Shown here: positions 32,501 through 40,063 of the stretch, piece by piece
Layout: each line of letters opens with the position of its first letter
Numbering within the stretch: position 1 is the stretch's first letter
Source of the DNA: Paenibacillus tengchongensis
GTDB taxonomy: Bacteria; Bacillota; Bacilli; Paenibacillales; Paenibacillaceae
Direction: 5' to 3'
DNA length: 64,000 bases
NCBI RefSeq assembly: GCF_008973665.1
Contig: NZ_WACP01000016.1
Coordinates: 62,001 to 126,000 of the forward strand
Position numbers and translations under genes: made by a program
Notes under the pieces: generated by a model
Database searches by the model: none
What the model saw: the letters and a program-made list of their open reading frames with translations, nothing else
What the model was told of the DNA's origin: nothing

Positions 32501-33128
32501 CCAATACGATGCGCTGCTTGATACGTTCGAGACGTACAGCACGGACGTTAAGGCGCTCGAAGCCGGCGTCCAAGCGTTCCGCGTATCCGAAGCGGCCAGC
32601 GCAAACGCGACGATCCTCTCCGACCTGGATACGTTCCTGACACAATACAAGGCGAAGATGTCCGAGCTTTCCAGCGCGCAGAAGGCCGCCGATCTTGCGG
32701 AGTACAACGCTAATAAAAATCAATGGGCCGCTGCGAAGTCGGCCGGCGATACGTCGGAAATGGCGCGCCTGGCCGCACGTAACCAGGAGCTGCGCGATAT
32801 CTACGGGATTACGTCCGACAGTGGGCAGAAGCTGCAATCGTTCGCGGACGGCGGAATCATCGCGGGCCTGCGGGGCGCTGCCGTTACGGTACAGGCGCAC
32901 GCGGGCGAGATCGTGCTGAACCCGCAGCAGCAGGCGGAACTCTGGCGGATGATTGCCGCGCCAAAAGCGGTATCGAACGAGCCGGCCGCGCCTGTCTACG
33001 TCACGAACGAGATCGATATGAGCGTTAATGACGTGACGCTCGGCGACAAACTCGACGTGGCTGCGCTGTATGACGAACGGCAGCGCGCATTCAGCCGGAT
33101 TCAGGCAACGGGGGTGAAGACGTTCTGA
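29541..33128 (+). CDS. Tape measure protein
   Basis: A 1195-residue protein, by far the largest in the prophage. N-terminal coiled coil (about 10-45), a hydrophobic stretch with several potential transmembrane helices (about 285-355), and long charged coiled coils between about 720 and 1090. It fixes tail length and leaves the tail before DNA entry. At the usual helical rise of about 0.15 nm per residue the tail would be roughly 180 nm (inference). ATGA overlap with the gene before. Confidence 0.92.
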   Translation: MTTNVGEIRARITVETADFKKQMEDARRKISELESQSKRSADGFRGMGGALAGIGAGAGLTKLVREMMSAVDASTKLYNSFMGLNAVAKGFGVQTKDAQQAAQDLAQRGFLTLTQAVTAYKTALSTGLGLGESTKLINSLADSAAYNRQSFYTMGEAVQASLDGIKNGNSVLSDAVGITKNLSVMQSEYAKSIGTTAGKLTEAQKIQAAYNGFIREGAIFAGNADRAMQGYAGSQARFEQATNAASVALGEAFTPAVQSVLDTLTPLIIGLADFVSENKALVAGLATGTAGVLAFITVLAGAATLLKTLPAILGAVKTAAAFLGIATGPFGIAITVVGALAAAFGALKSAKAADKKATEDSIAAQKELNALLEKSPINRTASDIETLKAKTEELNPVLQDRARLQERLNEIEALQSRGEGTPALLSEAIEISEALADVDAKLKGLGYSGVEQATAKLGEMNAVIKQGVIGLSDQDKAEAQALATKKQTLKEMSAYAAEFKTLNSAQELDASQQRRLVDITEKLIAQYPELNAQQGEDGRIRASNIDTILSQIDTDKRFTDAAAAQVTARINNLKSEAEAQAKSVQAQIDNYTKLLAAMGKVSGARADTFAESVAQGAARKSGETPSVSSIVFGGYVTSQIEKERDEALRQQQKYSDTARELEKIAAEVANGIVEFDSDMITPDPDKPKKETGKTPAELAAEARKAAYEADLKTVQYVSEYYNLTADAQIKKYDELKKKHAQFLKESVDDARSLTLQLKSLAAESDQDRYDASSEFIDAEIRRMENAGKTEREVANQRTYLWTKLRDKYGKDTEFYKAADEAIYQARKDLNAATAAEEKALYEARKDLAEKAADLAEDLVKAEKDAISDAKKADLDAIDKRKKDYLAAQKEKIDAIDELMAKEQQQYSDADYATELAEKNARIDELASAVGPEGIAEREQAIEERDRMVLEYSRELRTRELEAQKTALEKERDTQESAFDAERDRTERQYDALLDTFETYSTDVKALEAGVQAFRVSEAASANATILSDLDTFLTQYKAKMSELSSAQKAADLAEYNANKNQWAAAKSAGDTSEMARLAARNQELRDIYGITSDSGQKLQSFADGGIIAGLRGAAVTVQAHAGEIVLNPQQQAELWRMIAAPKAVSNEPAAPVYVTNEIDMSVNDVTLGDKLDVAALYDERQRAFSRIQATGVKTF

Positions 33129-33925
33129 TGTTACTTGACGTTAATGTAAACGGAATATGGTTATCAACGGTAGGGGCGGCGCTTTATGAGCGTCGTCTCC
33201 CTGTTTTACCGGAGACGGAGGAAAATACCGTAAAGATTCCGGGGCGCGACGGCGTGCTCGATTACGGATTTGACTACGGGGCGCGGCCGCTGGGCCTGAC
33301 GTTCGAGATTACGTCGTCGGCCGCTGATTACTCCGCAACCGTGGCGAATCTAGCGCGGATATTCAACTCGCGGCGCGGAACGTTATCGCTCGAATTTAAC
33401 GATATGCCCGATAAGAAATACCGCTGTGTTTACGCCGGTACGCTGCAGATCGGCGCGACGGGAAGCCGTTTAATCGACGTGAATCTGCGCATGAACGATT
33501 CGTGGCCGGAGTCGGCGCAAGATACCGCGCTGCACTATTACGGCGAAGGGCTTACGGTGGGCAACGGCTACTTTTACACGGATCACGCGTTCGCGATTAC
33601 GGCGAGCGGACAGACATTTACGGTAAACAACGCAGGCACAAACGACGCCTACCCGTTGATCCGCATAACCGGCGCGTGGACGAATCTATCGCTATCGGAC
33701 GGAGAGTCTACGATAGTACTGACGGGATCGGCCGGGCCTTCTGACGTCGTAGAGATCGATTGCGCACCGGATAAGCAGACTGTGCGGAAGAATGGCGCGA
33801 ATGCTTACGGAATAAGCAACGGAGTGTTTCCGGCGCTGCTGCCGGGTGAGACAGAATTTACGGTTACCGGCGCGGGTCTGAGCGTGACGATTGCGTTTGT
33901 CTACCGCTATAAATACTTGTATTAA
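33128..33925 (+). CDS. Distal tail protein (Dit)
   Basis: A 265-residue protein of the phage tail/Dit family: MLLDVNVNGIWLSTVGAALY, the loop KIPGRDGVLDYGFDYGARPL and a beta-rich C-terminus. Dit forms the hub joining tube, tape measure end and receptor-binding apparatus. Its ATG overlaps the tape-measure stop codon (TGATG). Confidence 0.82.
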   Translation: MLLDVNVNGIWLSTVGAALYERRLPVLPETEENTVKIPGRDGVLDYGFDYGARPLGLTFEITSSAADYSATVANLARIFNSRRGTLSLEFNDMPDKKYRCVYAGTLQIGATGSRLIDVNLRMNDSWPESAQDTALHYYGEGLTVGNGYFYTDHAFAITASGQTFTVNNAGTNDAYPLIRITGAWTNLSLSDGESTIVLTGSAGPSDVVEIDCAPDKQTVRKNGANAYGISNGVFPALLPGETEFTVTGAGLSVTIAFVYRYKYLY

Positions 33926-33940
33926 CGGAGGAGATTGCGG

Positions 33941-35932
33941 ATGGGATTTGTAAGACGCGTAATTACTAGCGCGCTGGACTTAGCGAACCTGGCGAAACAT
34001 AACGATAATTTTGCGGATATTGAAACGGATTTGACTGCGCAAGACGGCAGGATCGCGACAGCGCAGGCGGACATTACGACGCATAAATCGTCGGTTGTAG
34101 CGCACGCGGCCGAAACGATTACGTATGCCGGTGCGGTTGCTGGCGTTGATAATGCGAAGGATGCGATTGACAGCGTAAAGGAACAGCTTAATGGCGCGAT
34201 CATCGGCGGAGATAGCGGGCCGGAAGCGGCGGCTGCGCGGGCGAGCGTGAGCGGAACAACGTATCCGACGCTGGGCGATCGGTTGAATGCGGAGTATGAG
34301 GGAGTTACTGCGCAGTTGGCGGATGCCGCGCAAGTAAACTACCTGGTTAAAACGATACTCAAGATAAAGAATAAACAAAATCTTAGAATCGCCATTATGG
34401 GCGATAGTTTGGCGGTGCCGTCTGGATCTGGTGTTAACTGGGTACAGATGCTTCTTGACCATACGTACGCGTCATTTGGATACAATCTACACGATCTTTA
34501 TGGAGTGACGGCAGAATACGTCCAAAACTACGCCATCCTGGGTCACACCTCACACTTACTGTGCGCGCAAATTGCATCAGAGATGCGGCCGATGTACAAT
34601 CACGGGTTTTATCAAAACCAAAATTTTAATGCTCCTTATCTGGGTATGGCCCCGTTTTTCAAGGAGAACTATGACTTGGTTATCGTAAGTATCGGAGCAA
34701 ACGGCGGCACCGACCACAAAGCCTATACGGAAAATTTTCTCCGAATGGTCCGCGCTGCGGGAGTTGAGGTCATCCTGACAACCGCCAACCCACGCCGGTC
34801 GAATTTAGCGGCTTACGCCGATTTGCTGCCCGATTATACTAAACTGGCAAGCGCGCTTGGATTCGAAATCGCCGATACTCGTCAGGCGTTTATTGACGAT
34901 ATCACTGCCGGGAACCATACGATCAATCAGTTAACAGCGGATGATATCCATTGTGCCCAGCCGGGACATGAGTTGTATGCGCAGACAATTATTGGCGTAT
35001 TGGACAAATGCTTGAGGGCTAATATCAACGGTCAAGGGTCATTGCCAGCCAGGCGCATACTGCCAACATCGAGCACCACTTTAGATGCTAATATGCCTTT
35101 TTTCAGCGCGCTGCAACGCCCGGTTAGTCATACCGGTACATTGGTTACTTCGACCTATGACATCAAAAATCCGTTTTATAATAGACAGTCAGCCACGCTG
35201 CAGGCTGTACATCTTACGGCAGGTCAATACGTCGAATTTTGCAATGAAAAGGCCTTTGCCTTTGACATTATCTTTAGTGGTAACGGATTGACGGCAGAGA
35301 TGCACGTGCTTATAGAGAGCGGATTAGACCCTTGGCCGCCGATCACGTTGGGCAATGGGGTTGTCTATGGCGGTCCGCTGATGGCAGAGGGAGTACAGTC
35401 CTATATTTATAACAATGATAATCCAATCAACAGACTGGTCAGACTCCAGTGCGTATCGGGGAGCATTGATATCATAGGCGTATCGTGGCTGACACAACCG
35501 GACAAACCGTTTTTCGCCAACCAGAACGGGTTTAGCAATACCGAGTACAACGGCACTTGGACCATCTTAAAAGAGTTCGGAGTATACGGGAGTTACACGG
35601 ATACCGATCAGGACAGTCTAGAGTTTACGATCTATTCGGATGCCCTTGAATTGACGGTGCTGGGCAACCAAGCAGGCGGGAAGTACGACGTGTACGTGGA
35701 TAACTTGCTAATTGCTAGCGGTGTCGATACTTACGTAAACCACAACTATGAGAACTTTTTCCATAACCATCTGTACAAGGGACTAGGGCGGGGCAAGCAC
35801 ACTGTAAGGATCAAGCTAAATGGGGTGAACGGGGCTGCCATAGCACCGTCAGATGCAGACTTTAAACATCGGCTAAAGATTGCGCGGATAAAAGAGGTTT
35901 TTATCAACGACGACGTAGCCGAGCACATCTGA
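33941..35932 (+). CDS. Tail protein with SGNH/GDSL esterase domain
   Basis: A 663-residue tail protein, ATG behind GGAGGAG. An N-terminal helical tail-attachment segment (about 1-135) precedes an SGNH hydrolase: Ser156 in IMGDSL, Gly201 in ILGHTS, Asn255 in SIGANGG, and Asp334/His337 in ADDIHCAQPGH. A beta-rich C-terminus follows. It probably removes acetyl or similar ester groups from host cell-wall polysaccharide during adsorption. The position between Dit and Tal is unusual for such an enzyme. Base composition of the esterase part is less G+C-rich than the phage average, hinting at separate origin. Confidence 0.82.
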   Translation: MGFVRRVITSALDLANLAKHNDNFADIETDLTAQDGRIATAQADITTHKSSVVAHAAETITYAGAVAGVDNAKDAIDSVKEQLNGAIIGGDSGPEAAAARASVSGTTYPTLGDRLNAEYEGVTAQLADAAQVNYLVKTILKIKNKQNLRIAIMGDSLAVPSGSGVNWVQMLLDHTYASFGYNLHDLYGVTAEYVQNYAILGHTSHLLCAQIASEMRPMYNHGFYQNQNFNAPYLGMAPFFKENYDLVIVSIGANGGTDHKAYTENFLRMVRAAGVEVILTTANPRRSNLAAYADLLPDYTKLASALGFEIADTRQAFIDDITAGNHTINQLTADDIHCAQPGHELYAQTIIGVLDKCLRANINGQGSLPARRILPTSSTTLDANMPFFSALQRPVSHTGTLVTSTYDIKNPFYNRQSATLQAVHLTAGQYVEFCNEKAFAFDIIFSGNGLTAEMHVLIESGLDPWPPITLGNGVVYGGPLMAEGVQSYIYNNDNPINRLVRLQCVSGSIDIIGVSWLTQPDKPFFANQNGFSNTEYNGTWTILKEFGVYGSYTDTDQDSLEFTIYSDALELTVLGNQAGGKYDVYVDNLLIASGVDTYVNHNYENFFHNHLYKGLGRGKHTVRIKLNGVNGAAIAPSDADFKHRLKIARIKEVFINDDVAEHI

Positions 35933-35959
35933 GCATTAGGACCATACTGCGCACTAACA

Positions 35960-35996
35960 CGCAAGCCCTTCGCACCCACGCGCGGGGCTCTTTGCT
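35960..35996 (+). terminator. Weak hairpin after the esterase tail gene
   Basis: AAGCCC pairs with GGGGCTCTT around a G+C-rich loop, followed by TTTG. A similar unit recurs at 38838-38874. Confidence 0.4.
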
Positions 35997-36047
35997 GCGC
36001 GGACGCTACGCATTTTTACGCTCACTCAACGAAAGGAGGACGCCGCC

Positions 36048-38129
36048 ATCACGTCATTACTCGCATATGACCGCCATCTCACGCCGCTCGGCCCGCTAGT
36101 CTCCGCGACCGACGCCGCCCGGACCCGCCGCATCAACGCAGACTATTCGCTGACCTTCGCGGTCCCAATGGCTTCGCTAGACTACCGCGAACGCCTGCCG
36201 CTAAAGGGCCACGTTAAGGACGAGCGCGGCCAGTATTACGTAATCAACAAGCGCGAACGCCAACGCGACGGCCGCAAGCTTACCGCGCTAATCTCGTGTA
36301 CGCACGTAATGTTTAAACTCGCGGATTACAAGTTCCCGTATGCGTCCTACATAACGGAGGCTTACGGAGTTTCTATATCAACGTTAACAGCGCTCATCCA
36401 GGCGGCAACGGGTGGGCGCTTCACTTTTTCCGTAGACGCAGCGTTCGACCTTGCGGACGTCTACGAGTTCGGCAGCGGTAATTGTCTCGAAGCGCTGAAC
36501 GCAATCATCGCGCTATACGGCGCGGAGGTCGAGCCGGATAACTTTACGATTCACCTGCGCAAGAAGATCGGAAACGCGGATTCAACGCTCCAATACCGCG
36601 CTGGCAAGAACATCGTAAGCGCCTCGCACGCGGACGACGGCGGCTCGTTGTGTACGCGGCTGTACGCGGAGATGAAGGACTCGCGCACATGGATCGGCCA
36701 GCCTGCGTCGATATTAACGGCGGATGAACAGGCGCGCTTACTGGCCGCCGACCCGAACGCAATCACCGGCGGGATCATCCGCGTTAATTACCTCGTCAGT
36801 CAATACGCGAGCCTATGGGCCAGCGCTACCGTACCGTTTTATGACGACCTCTTAACGGAGCAGGATGTTACCGATCCGCTGAAACTGCTCGAAGCTGCGC
36901 GTAAACGGTTAGCAGAACGCGAAGTGCCTGCGCTTGAGGTGTCCGTATCGGCAGCGGATTTGCACAAGCTCGACGCAAGCGAAGCGCAACCGGGCCTCGG
37001 CGATACTGTTACGCTGGTCGATCCGGACCTCGAACTCGCGCACACCACCGAGCGCATAACGGAGCTGACGGAGTACCCGTTCGCCCGCGACAAGCATGCG
37101 CAGGTTACGCTATCCAACGTCATGCGGCGGGACTATGCGCAGATCATCGCGGACCTGGAATCGACGCGGCGGACGGTCGATAACGTGTTCAGCGGCGGGC
37201 GGATTCGGGCGGAGGCGTTCGAGGAATTTGCACGTCTGGCCGTCCGTGAGATCAACGATAGTAAAACGGAGGTCAAGTACGATACGCGCGGGATCGTGCT
37301 GCAGTCGTTGGTCGACGCGAATGACCTCGTAGTCTTATCGTCCAACGGAATTTACATTTCGACAGACGGCGGAGAGACCGCACGTACCGCGATTACAGCC
37401 GAATTTATTAACGCGGAAGTAATCAGCGGACAGCTCGGAAGCTTCGTGAGTCTCGTAATCGGCAGCGGCAATGACGTCGTCAAAATCAACACGAATGGAA
37501 TCAGCGCCGGCCATGCGGACTTTAACAGCGCGCCAATGCGATTAGACATGGCGGGCAATATCGTACTCAATAAACTGACCGCCAATAGCGCGAGTATCCT
37601 GACCTCGACGTTCGCAGACGGTGACATCACATATGGGACGATAAGAGGTACGGAGATTATCGGCGCGACCATACGGACGGATACGACTACACGCAGGATT
37701 ATCCTCGACGGCACCGGATTCCGTTCGTTCGACGGCGCTGGGACTCGGCGTATTTCCATCGACACGAACGACGGATTCGGCACGCAGGAGATGCGCTATT
37801 ACGGAGCTGACGGGAGTAAGAGCGGCGTGGTCAGCGGCAGTAACGGGCAGCTCAACATTACGGCGACTCCTCCGGCGAACCTCGTGCTTGCGGGCGCAAA
37901 TGTCGTACTTGGCGGAGATGCGGAGGTTGAAGACTTTCCGATAACGAATAGGGTGTCGGTAGGTGCGGGGGTTAATGCGTTCGACCTAAGCTATGTTCCG
38001 TTGGTTAACTGTACGGAAATCGAACAATTGGACGCGAGAGTGGCAGCCCTTGAGGCTGCGCTTGCGGGGAAAGCAGACGCAGGCCATACACACACACCGT
38101 TAATCTCGGAACGCATAATCACGGAATAG
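36048..38129 (+). CDS. Tail-associated lysin / baseplate hub protein (Tal, prophage endopeptidase tail family)
   Basis: The coding frame covers 693 codons from ATC 36048. Its first in-frame ATG (36168) would lose the conserved N-terminus (LLAYDRHLTPLGPL, then INADYSLTFAVPMASLDY), whereas a perfect AAAGGAGG lies 8 bp before the ATC, so initiation at ATC is proposed. The N-terminal 330 residues match the Tal hub; the middle and C-terminus are beta-rich and end in a helix with AGHTHTPLISERII. No catalytic peptidase or lysozyme motif is evident. Confidence 0.82.
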   Translation: MTSLLAYDRHLTPLGPLVSATDAARTRRINADYSLTFAVPMASLDYRERLPLKGHVKDERGQYYVINKRERQRDGRKLTALISCTHVMFKLADYKFPYASYITEAYGVSISTLTALIQAATGGRFTFSVDAAFDLADVYEFGSGNCLEALNAIIALYGAEVEPDNFTIHLRKKIGNADSTLQYRAGKNIVSASHADDGGSLCTRLYAEMKDSRTWIGQPASILTADEQARLLAADPNAITGGIIRVNYLVSQYASLWASATVPFYDDLLTEQDVTDPLKLLEAARKRLAEREVPALEVSVSAADLHKLDASEAQPGLGDTVTLVDPDLELAHTTERITELTEYPFARDKHAQVTLSNVMRRDYAQIIADLESTRRTVDNVFSGGRIRAEAFEEFARLAVREINDSKTEVKYDTRGIVLQSLVDANDLVVLSSNGIYISTDGGETARTAITAEFINAEVISGQLGSFVSLVIGSGNDVVKINTNGISAGHADFNSAPMRLDMAGNIVLNKLTANSASILTSTFADGDITYGTIRGTEIIGATIRTDTTTRRIILDGTGFRSFDGAGTRRISIDTNDGFGTQEMRYYGADGSKSGVVSGSNGQLNITATPPANLVLAGANVVLGGDAEVEDFPITNRVSVGAGVNAFDLSYVPLVNCTEIEQLDARVAALEAALAGKADAGHTHTPLISERIITE

Positions 38130-38177
38130 CCGGCGCGGTTAACTGGGGCGGGACTTTCAGTGTGTCGTAATTAGGTC

Positions 38178-38236
38178 TTTCTGACGCGAACCTCTTAGAT
38201 TATACTTGGGGTACTTACCAAATTTAGGAGGTTCGC
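38178..38236 (+). promoter_or_regulatory. Promoter inside the loop of a ribosome-site-masking hairpin
   Basis: GCGAACCTCTTA (38186-38197) is complementary to TAGGAGGTTCGC (38225-38236), which contains the ribosome site of the gene at 38239. A -10 box TATACT (38201-38206), with a weak -35 TTTCTG 17 bp upstream, lies in the loop. mRNA started here lacks the left arm and is translatable; mRNA reading through from the tail genes would form the stem. Confidence 0.55.
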
Positions 38237-38238
38237 AA

Positions 38239-38775
38239 ATGAAAAAGAAGATTGTCGGTATTACGGCGGCTGCGCTTCTGTTTGGCAGTTCCATCGGATT
38301 TGCAGCGGCATCATCGCCGCTTATAGGCGCAAAGGTCGAGGGGCTTTTCACGGTCCTGAAAACGGATGGTACGAAGATTGGGGACGCCGTTATCATTAAC
38401 GGTACGGCCTTCGCGCCAGTAAGGGCGATCTCAGAAGCAACCGGCGCGAATCTTACAGTAAAGGGGAAGACGATCATTTTGGGTGAAACGGTAGAGACAT
38501 CGCCTGCAGTATCCGAAGAAACGACGCCTGCACCTACACTTCCGCTCACTGCGGCGGAAAGGGAAATACTGCAAACGCGAATTACGAAGCTTGAACGTGG
38601 AATTTCGCTGACGAGAGAGGAACTGACGCAGGCTCAAGCGAAGTTCACCGCGAGCACTGACGACGCGGAAAAACAGCGACTAAAGAAAAGCATATCTGAG
38701 TTAGAGACCAGCCTTAGCGGTATGCAGAAGGCGCTCGACGCCGATAAAGCGCGACTTGCCGCTGCCGGCGAATAA
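38239..38775 (+). CDS. Secreted stalk-domain protein (copper amine oxidase N-domain-like)
   Basis: A 178-residue protein with a clear signal peptide (MKKKIVGITAAALLFGSSIG, cleavage near FAAA-SS). Residues about 55-90 (GTAFAPVRAISEATGANL, VKGKTII) match the copper-amine-oxidase N-terminal-like stalk domain common in Paenibacillus surface proteins. A Pro/Thr linker and a charged coiled coil follow. AGGAGG precedes the ATG. Located after the tail genes and outside the assembly module, it is a candidate lysogenic-conversion gene that alters the cell surface. Confidence 0.72.
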   Translation: MKKKIVGITAAALLFGSSIGFAAASSPLIGAKVEGLFTVLKTDGTKIGDAVIINGTAFAPVRAISEATGANLTVKGKTIILGETVETSPAVSEETTPAPTLPLTAAEREILQTRITKLERGISLTREELTQAQAKFTASTDDAEKQRLKKSISELETSLSGMQKALDADKARLAAAGE

Positions 38776-38792
38776 CCTACGTCTAACCTGTG

Positions 38793-38824
38793 GTGTACGA
38801 TTTGCATACGGAAAGCATTATTTA
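38793..38824 (+). repeat. Right copy of the 32-bp inverted repeat
   Basis: GTGTACGATTTGCATACGGA followed by AAGCATTATTTA matches the complement of 19249-19280 in 30 of 32 positions. Together the copies enclose exactly the packaging, head, tail and stalk-protein genes. Confidence 0.7.
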
Positions 38825-38837
38825 ATGAAATATCACG

Positions 38838-38874
38838 AAGAGTCTCACGCTAATATGCGCGGGGCTCTTTTAAT
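38838..38874 (+). terminator. Hairpin with T tail after the stalk-protein gene
   Basis: AAGAGTC pairs with GGCTCTT and is followed by TTAATTTT. Confidence 0.5.
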
Positions 38875-38892
38875 TTTACGGAGGGATATCGG

Positions 38893-39117
38893 ATGCAGAA
38901 CATAAAAGAAATCCGCGTCACAATCGATACTGCGTGGCTTAGCGAAATCACCGAACTGATACGCGAGGTTAAGCGAAGCCCATCTACGGAGAAAGTTACG
39001 GAGCTAGCGATGCTGGTCGAAGCGCACACTGACCGTAAAATTCCCGTAGAGGAACTGTTTGCCATGCGGGAAGCCGTGGCGGCTAAGCTTCGTCAATCCG
39101 GCGCACTACTTCGCTGA
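38893..39117 (+). CDS. Small phage protein, unknown
   Basis: A 74-residue helical protein (MQNIKEIRVTIDTAWLSEIT) with ACGGAGGG upstream of its ATG. Its 3' end overlaps the 3' end of a convergent minus-strand gene by 35 bases. No family recognised. Position before the holin suggests a lysis or host-interaction role, but nothing in the sequence proves it. Confidence 0.5.
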   Translation: MQNIKEIRVTIDTAWLSEITELIREVKRSPSTEKVTELAMLVEAHTDRKIPVEELFAMREAVAAKLRQSGALLR

Positions 39118-39307
39118 CGAGTTCTGTAACGTAGAGCTCAAGGTATTGACGGAGCATTTCGATCTCAACGGTCATTACGCCGGTTCTGCTAATCTTTCCG
39201 TCATCATCGGCCGCTGCTTTATACGCGGGAAGAATCGAGTCCCGATATTTCGGCTCCAAGCGCGCATTTATCTCTTGGGCTATTTGTTTTACATCAATAT
39301 TTGACAT
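39083..39307 (-). CDS. Small leftward gene inside the late region, unknown
   Basis: A 74-residue protein beginning MSNIDVKQIAQEINARLEPK with a perfect AAGGAGGTG ribosome site on the minus strand. It is the only leftward gene in the late half of the prophage and overlaps the 3' end of the gene at 38893. This suggests expression in the lysogen or an antisense relation. The sequence is acidic and helical. Confidence 0.55.
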   Translation of the reverse strand: MSNIDVKQIAQEINARLEPKYRDSILPAYKAAADDDGKISRTGVMTVEIEMLRQYLELYVTELVSEVVRRIDEA

Positions 39308-39377
39308 AGATTCACCTCCTTAATTTCCATATTTCTACATCGGGATCGTTAGTCCTTCCCGAGAAAGGGGCTATTTT

Positions 39378-39577
39378 ATGAAAGCACGCGCATTATTAGA
39401 GTTAACCGTTGACCTCGCGAATCCAGCCGCTGAGCTCACGGACGTTACGGCGTGCTCATCGACGGGGCCGTATACGTTCCGCTGCGCGAGGTGGCCGACA
39501 AGATGGGCGCGGCCATTGCGTGGGATAACGTGAGCAAGACGGCGAGCGTCGAAACCAATACGAAAAGGGGAGCGTAA
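39378..39577 (+). pseudogene. Frameshifted stalk-domain (copper amine oxidase N-like) gene
   Basis: ATG 39378 opens a frame (MKARALLELTVDLANPAA) that loses sense after about 24 codons. In the -1 frame from 39452 the sequence continues VLIDGAVYVPLREVADKMGA and IAWDNVSKTASVETN, an obvious stalk-domain motif, to the stop at 39577. A missing base near 39448 explains both halves. A short product from GTG 39452 is possible. The fragment may be the remains of an endolysin's wall-binding domain or of a separate small gene. Confidence 0.6.
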
Positions 39578-39581
39578 TATA

Positions 39582-39791
39582 ATGAAGAAGATCGATTGGG
39601 CGCGTAAATTATCGTCGCGTAAGTTCTGGGCGCTGCTGGCCGCGCTTGCAACGTCGGTCCTTACGGCAGCCGGCGCAGGTGAGAGCGTGGCGCTGCAGGT
39701 GACCGGCGTGATTGGCGCAGTCGGAGCGTGCGTTGCGTATATGCTGGCGGAAGGTCTGGCGGACAGCGGCGCAGATAAGACGGAGGAATAA
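39582..39791 (+). CDS. Holin-like small membrane protein
   Basis: A 69-residue protein with a basic N-terminus (MKKIDWARKLSSRKFW), two hydrophobic helices (about 16-34 and 38-58) and an acidic tail. This shape and opening are typical of phage holins in Paenibacillus and related hosts. It lies at the right end of the late genes, but no endolysin gene accompanies it. A good AAAAGGGGAG ribosome site overlaps the broken gene before it. Confidence 0.65.
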   Translation: MKKIDWARKLSSRKFWALLAALATSVLTAAGAGESVALQVTGVIGAVGACVAYMLAEGLADSGADKTEE

Positions 39792-39823
39792 CGTAGGAGA
39801 AGGCGAATTTCGCGGAACTAAGT

Positions 39824-39878
39824 GTAGCGCAGTCATTGCGGATAGATTCCGTAGTGGCTGCGCCTATTTTTGCGTTTA
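39824..39878 (+). terminator. Terminator after the holin-like gene
   Basis: TAGCGCAG pairs with CTGCGCCT, with additional pairing inside (TGCGGA/TCCGTA), followed by ATTTTTG. Confidence 0.65.
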
Positions 39879-39990
39879 TATACAATAGAAGAAACGCGCG
39901 CATGACGTTGCAATCCGGCCGCCACTTCGGTACAATACGGTTAACGTGATTAGCCGCTGTAGAGGTGCGCAGTCCACAGTTGTTCGGCGG

Positions 39991-40029
39991 ATTAACAACC
40001 GTCGCCAACGCTCAAAAACGTTGATCTGA
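39991..40029 (+). promoter_or_regulatory. Putative integrase arm-type sites, right arm
   Basis: ATTAACAACC (39991-40000) and CGTTGATCTGA (40019-40029) repeat words of the left arm at 4101-4133 and 4021-4031. They lie 35-70 bp from the attR core. Confidence 0.5.
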
Positions 40030-40063
40030 CGCGGTTTCTAGCCGACCGTCAGCTAAGCGTAAA

